From the NCBI GenBank assembly GCA_016840125.1, contig JAEOSY010000215.1, positions 1-14,939 of the forward strand: a stretch of DNA of 14,939 bases, in the 5' to 3' direction. The position numbers and the translations under genes were made by a program. The DNA is from Candidatus Helarchaeota archaeon (lineage in GTDB: Archaea > Asgardarchaeota > Lokiarchaeia > Helarchaeales > HEL-GB-A). The notes under the pieces are model-generated. The model saw only the letters and a program-made list of their open reading frames with translations. It was not told the origin of the DNA and did not search any database. This document shows, one piece after another, positions 12,573 to 14,939 of the stretch; position 1 is the first letter of the stretch, and each line of letters starts with the position of its first letter.

Positions 12573-13760
12573 CTGGTCAAGAAGTGGTCGAAAGATGAAT
12601 GGGATCGGTTAGATGACACAGAGGCTGAAAAGAAGCCGCACGTGAGAGAAATTATCCTCCCACCATTTTTATTTAGACACGCAATACGGAGAGGGTATGA
12701 AACTTATAAAGAAGTAGGCTTTTATTTAATAGGCCTTTTCAAGAATGGGGTATGTTACGTTCACGATATCATCGAGTTTGATTATTCTGAACAAAGTGGG
12801 GGTTTTATTGAATCAGGAATGGCTAGATATGTTCGACTAAAAGCGGGGCTCCCATTGGGGGTTCAAATTGTAGGGCATATGCATAAACACCCAGGTTTTA
12901 CACAGTATAGCGGAACTGACAAACGAAATTTTCTAAGATATGGGAATGCAAATCCATTGAATGCCTTTCTTATTTATATTGTTGATCCGTCCGAAAAAAT
13001 CAAGGGATATACAGCTACATCTGAAAAAATTTTTCCCGTTGATGTAACCATACGAAATTTGACGCCAGAAGAAAAACTACTGGAACGGGAGATTAAAATT
13101 GAATTTAAAACAAAAGTTATGTTACCCAAAAATTCTACTTATTCTGATTTTCTCTTTCTATTCACAGAAAAGATTAGTTCAGAGTCCTTGAAATTTCTCT
13201 CACGCCCCTCAATTCAAGCAGATGATAAACCCACTAGGAGAGATTCACGGATTTCTGATGATTCTGAAATCAAAGTGATACCAAGAAAGGGAATTGAAAT
13301 TGAAGATGTGGGTAATAATCCCACCTTACGTTATCGGATTTTAATGGAGGAAGGGGAAACAATTGCAGATTTAAAAAAGAGCCTGAAACAGCTGATTAAT
13401 CTGCCACAAGAAAAGGGATACGAAGTGGTAATTTTTGAAGCTGGGCAAAAACTTTCTAAAGATACGAAATTAAAAGATATTAGACAACCGTTAGTTTGGG
13501 ATATAGAGAAATCTGTCCTTATTCCAATTTTCAAGAATTTCCACAAATTTTGGGGAGATATCGTAAAAATTTTAGAACAAAACGAATCAAAAAAGAAACA
13601 AGACCCATTAGACAGCCCCATTTCGGAGGCAGTTAATCCCCAAGAGACGATAGAAAACTCTAAAAATATAGTTAAGATTCAAGATTCTGATGATTTGCCA
13701 GACGATAAGTCAAAAAAGAAGAGAGAGTCAAAAAGATATAGTTTAGACTATTACACCTAG
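12573..13760 (+). CDS. JAB/JAMM metalloprotease fused to a ubiquitin-like domain
   Basis: 395 residues if read from CTG 12573, eight bases after GGAGG (12561-12565); the only in-frame standard start is GTG 12642, without a well-placed Shine-Dalgarno sequence. Residues about 24-165 are a JAB/MPN domain: YKEVGFYLIGLF with the catalytic Glu47, and GHMHKHPGFTQYSGTDKRNF with metal ligands His104, His106 and Asp116 and Ser113, as in Rpn11-type H-x-H-P-x-S-x-x-D. The spacer to Ser is six residues rather than the common seven. After a charged linker, residues about 251-322 read as ubiquitin-like: ETIADLKKSLKQLINLP and VVIFEAGQKLSKDTKLKDI parallel ubiquitin's helix and LIFAGKQLEDGRTLSDY. The tail is Lys/Asp-rich. 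Likely removes or trims Ubl from targets. Confidence 0.8.
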   Translation: MVKKWSKDEWDRLDDTEAEKKPHVREIILPPFLFRHAIRRGYETYKEVGFYLIGLFKNGVCYVHDIIEFDYSEQSGGFIESGMARYVRLKAGLPLGVQIVGHMHKHPGFTQYSGTDKRNFLRYGNANPLNAFLIYIVDPSEKIKGYTATSEKIFPVDVTIRNLTPEEKLLEREIKIEFKTKVMLPKNSTYSDFLFLFTEKISSESLKFLSRPSIQADDKPTRRDSRISDDSEIKVIPRKGIEIEDVGNNPTLRYRILMEEGETIADLKKSLKQLINLPQEKGYEVVIFEAGQKLSKDTKLKDIRQPLVWDIEKSVLIPIFKNFHKFWGDIVKILEQNESKKKQDPLDSPISEAVNPQETIENSKNIVKIQDSDDLPDDKSKKKRESKRYSLDYYT

Positions 13761-13804
13761 TTATTTCACAATTGGATGGATGAAACAATGTTACCGTTCT
13801 TATA

Positions 13805-13860
13805 AAGTTGGACAATCTTGGAAGATTCCCAACTTATGCCTTCAAACGTCGTCTGAAGGC
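13805..13860 (-). ncRNA. Hairpins at the TnpB gene 3' end: candidate omega RNA / transposon right end
   Basis: Two hairpins lie at and beyond the tnpB stop codon (TGA at 13842-13844). GCCTTCA (13838-13844) pairs perfectly with TGAAGGC (13854-13860) around a nine-base loop. Next, AAGTTGG (13805-13811) pairs with CCAACTT (13829-13835) and encloses AATCTT (13814-13819) / AAGATT (13822-13827). IS200/IS605 elements end in such imperfect palindromes, and the guide (omega) RNA of TnpB is read from this 3' region on the tnpB strand. The exact end and guide start cannot be set from one copy. Confidence 0.5.
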
Positions 13861-14939
13861 GGGTTGTACGGACTCCCGCCACCCAAAGCATATAGCGATG
13901 GGGGAATATTGTTTGAAATAGGGGCGACACGGATGTTCCGCGCCGCGTTGAGATCAGCGTCTAGCTGAAACCCACACTCTGGGTTGGTGCATTTGAATAT
14001 CTTGCCTTGACGCGCCTTTTTGCGCTCCGCTTTCGTCTTACCGATATGCCCGCATTTCGAGCAGCGGCTCGAGGTATACTTTGCCTTCACCCACTCTACG
14101 AAAATGCCCTTGCGGGGGGCGAGGTCGGCAATGCGCGCTTGGATCTGCCCGAAGAACCAATGGATCTGGTTCGAGGCGAGAAAATAACTGACTTCATATT
14201 TCTTGGAAGGTTTTGACCAGCGCAAGTCTTCCATCCGAAGGATGTTAACGCCGTGATGTTCGCAGGCGGCGAGGATGCAGGTGGCTATCTGCCGCGTCAG
14301 TTCGTCATGGAGGGCACTCATATTATCCCAAATTTGCTTTACTCTGCGGTTCAGCTCAAAGAATTTCTGTTTATGACGGAAATTAATGCCTTTTTTACGG
14401 CAGGCGTTGCGATACTCGTCCCGTTCGCTTTGGTAACGGCGCAGCTCCCGTCGTAGATTAGCTAATCGACGTTTCAAATTTGGGAATTTCCCCTTTTTAT
14501 AATCGGGGGGGTTTGCCTTGTTCTTCAACAGTTTGAACCACTCGGTACGCCGCTCCCCGAACTGTTTCTGGTCGTAAAAATACCGTGCGACTTCCTGCCC
14601 TGCCTGCCCCCATACACCCGCGGCGAGCTTGTCCCTAATCCCAATACTGAGAACTGCCCACGTCTTCAACCCCGGATCCAATCCCGCGATGACGAGATTT
14701 TGAGTCTGAGTGAGGTCAGACCGTCCGAGGCACTGACTCTTGGGAACTTCCCTCTCAAAGGGGATGGCGAGAATAAGCCCACCGCCGCGCTTCTTCATAA
14801 CCGTGGCTTTCTGCGGGGCATAACCAGCCTGCACGAGCTTCAGGAATCGTTTCGGCGTTCCCAGCTCGAACCACATCGGTTTACCAACTTCCAACCGAAG
14901 TTGGAGGCGGATTGGCGTTTTTCGCTTCTTAATTTGTTC
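13842..14939 (-). CDS. tnpB: TnpB RNA-guided nuclease / IS605 OrfB (5' end beyond window)
   Basis: 365 residues are visible and the frame runs open off the right edge, so the N-terminus is missing; full TnpB is usually 370-420 residues. RuvC-like elements are intact: GLDPGLK with the first Asp (codon at 14676-14678), the Glu in LRMEDLRW (codon 14229-14231), and DADLNAARN near the C-terminus. Between the last two is a zinc finger, SRCSKCGHIG and FKCTNPECGF. An Arg/Lys-rich helical segment (NLKRRLANLRRELRRYQSER) lies after RuvC-I. TnpB is a transposon-encoded DNA endonuclease guided by an RNA from the element end, favouring element retention. Its GC content contrasts with the genes beside it. 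Nothing inside the visible part is broken. Confidence 0.92.
   Translation of the reverse strand, partial: EQIKKRKTPIRLQLRLEVGKPMWFELGTPKRFLKLVQAGYAPQKATVMKKRGGGLILAIPFEREVPKSQCLGRSDLTQTQNLVIAGLDPGLKTWAVLSIGIRDKLAAGVWGQAGQEVARYFYDQKQFGERRTEWFKLLKNKANPPDYKKGKFPNLKRRLANLRRELRRYQSERDEYRNACRKKGINFRHKQKFFELNRRVKQIWDNMSALHDELTRQIATCILAACEHHGVNILRMEDLRWSKPSKKYEVSYFLASNQIHWFFGQIQARIADLAPRKGIFVEWVKAKYTSSRCSKCGHIGKTKAERKKARQGKIFKCTNPECGFQLDADLNAARNIRVAPISNNIPPSLYALGGGSPYNPPSDDV

Larger units (their letters stand above)
13805..14939 (-). mobile_element. IS200/IS605-type element with TnpB, cut by the window edge
   Basis: It contains a tnpB gene and terminal hairpins. Base composition is clearly richer in G and C than the neighbouring AT-rich genes, a sign of recent arrival. 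No TnpA (Y1 transposase) gene is inside the window; one could lie beyond the right edge, or the element may be of the TnpB-only (IS1341-like) kind. The left end is outside the window, and the right boundary is inferred from the hairpins. Confidence 0.6.

Noticed and set aside
13780..14456. Plus-strand open frames across the TnpB region (13780-13968, 14007-14216, 14253-14456)
   Set aside because: They are antisense to a complete-looking tnpB with intact motifs, in GC-rich DNA where stops are rare.
1..14939. CRISPR array
   Set aside because: No regularly spaced direct repeats of 23 bases or more were seen; the repeats found are short, palindromic and promoter-linked.

Overview
The window looks like chromosomal DNA of an Asgard archaeon. 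Archaeal markers are a RadA recombinase with an archaeal helix-hairpin-helix N-terminus, a Taw2/Trm5-type tRNA methyltransferase-fold enzyme and an Lrp/AsnC regulator. Intergenic DNA is AT-rich, with T-run terminators and TATA-like boxes. Asgard affiliation rests on a recognisable profilin (11054-11428) followed by a ubiquitin-type gene set: a beta-grasp protein, an E2-like protein, and a JAMM protease fused to a ubiquitin-like domain. Genes share a Shine-Dalgarno sequence of the form GAGGT(T/G), which I used to choose starts. Two genes appear to start at CTG.

Layout. 1-2167: the 3' end of an unrecognised gene; an Lrp/AsnC regulator with three palindromic repeats just upstream; a probable wyosine-pathway enzyme (Taw2); and a tiny gene encoding a signal peptide plus a Trp/Pro-rich tail. 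2350-5229: radA, divergent from a ribokinase-deoC pair that fits (deoxy)ribose salvage. 5259-8206 (minus strand): a three-gene set of an unknown 381-residue protein, a thiolase-fold protein lacking the usual nucleophilic Cys, and its DUF35 zinc-ribbon/OB partner. 8330-10269: a VOC-family protein, a GT2 glycosyltransferase, and a QueT-like ECF transporter S component behind a structured leader. 10291-11053: an orphan gene and a 376-base gap containing palindromes and a GC-rich foldable patch. 11054-13760: profilin, Ubl, E2-like and JAMM-Ubl. 13805-14939: a TnpB gene of an IS200/IS605-type element, more GC-rich than its surroundings, with hairpins at its 3' end and its 5' end cut by the window edge.

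The most interesting region is 11054-13760. In one direction it carries a eukaryote-like cytoskeletal protein and a candidate ubiquitin-like conjugation/removal module without a visible E1. The E2-like and JAMM genes lie in the same reading frame, separated by one stop codon. All assignments come from reading motifs by eye; no database search or structure prediction was run.
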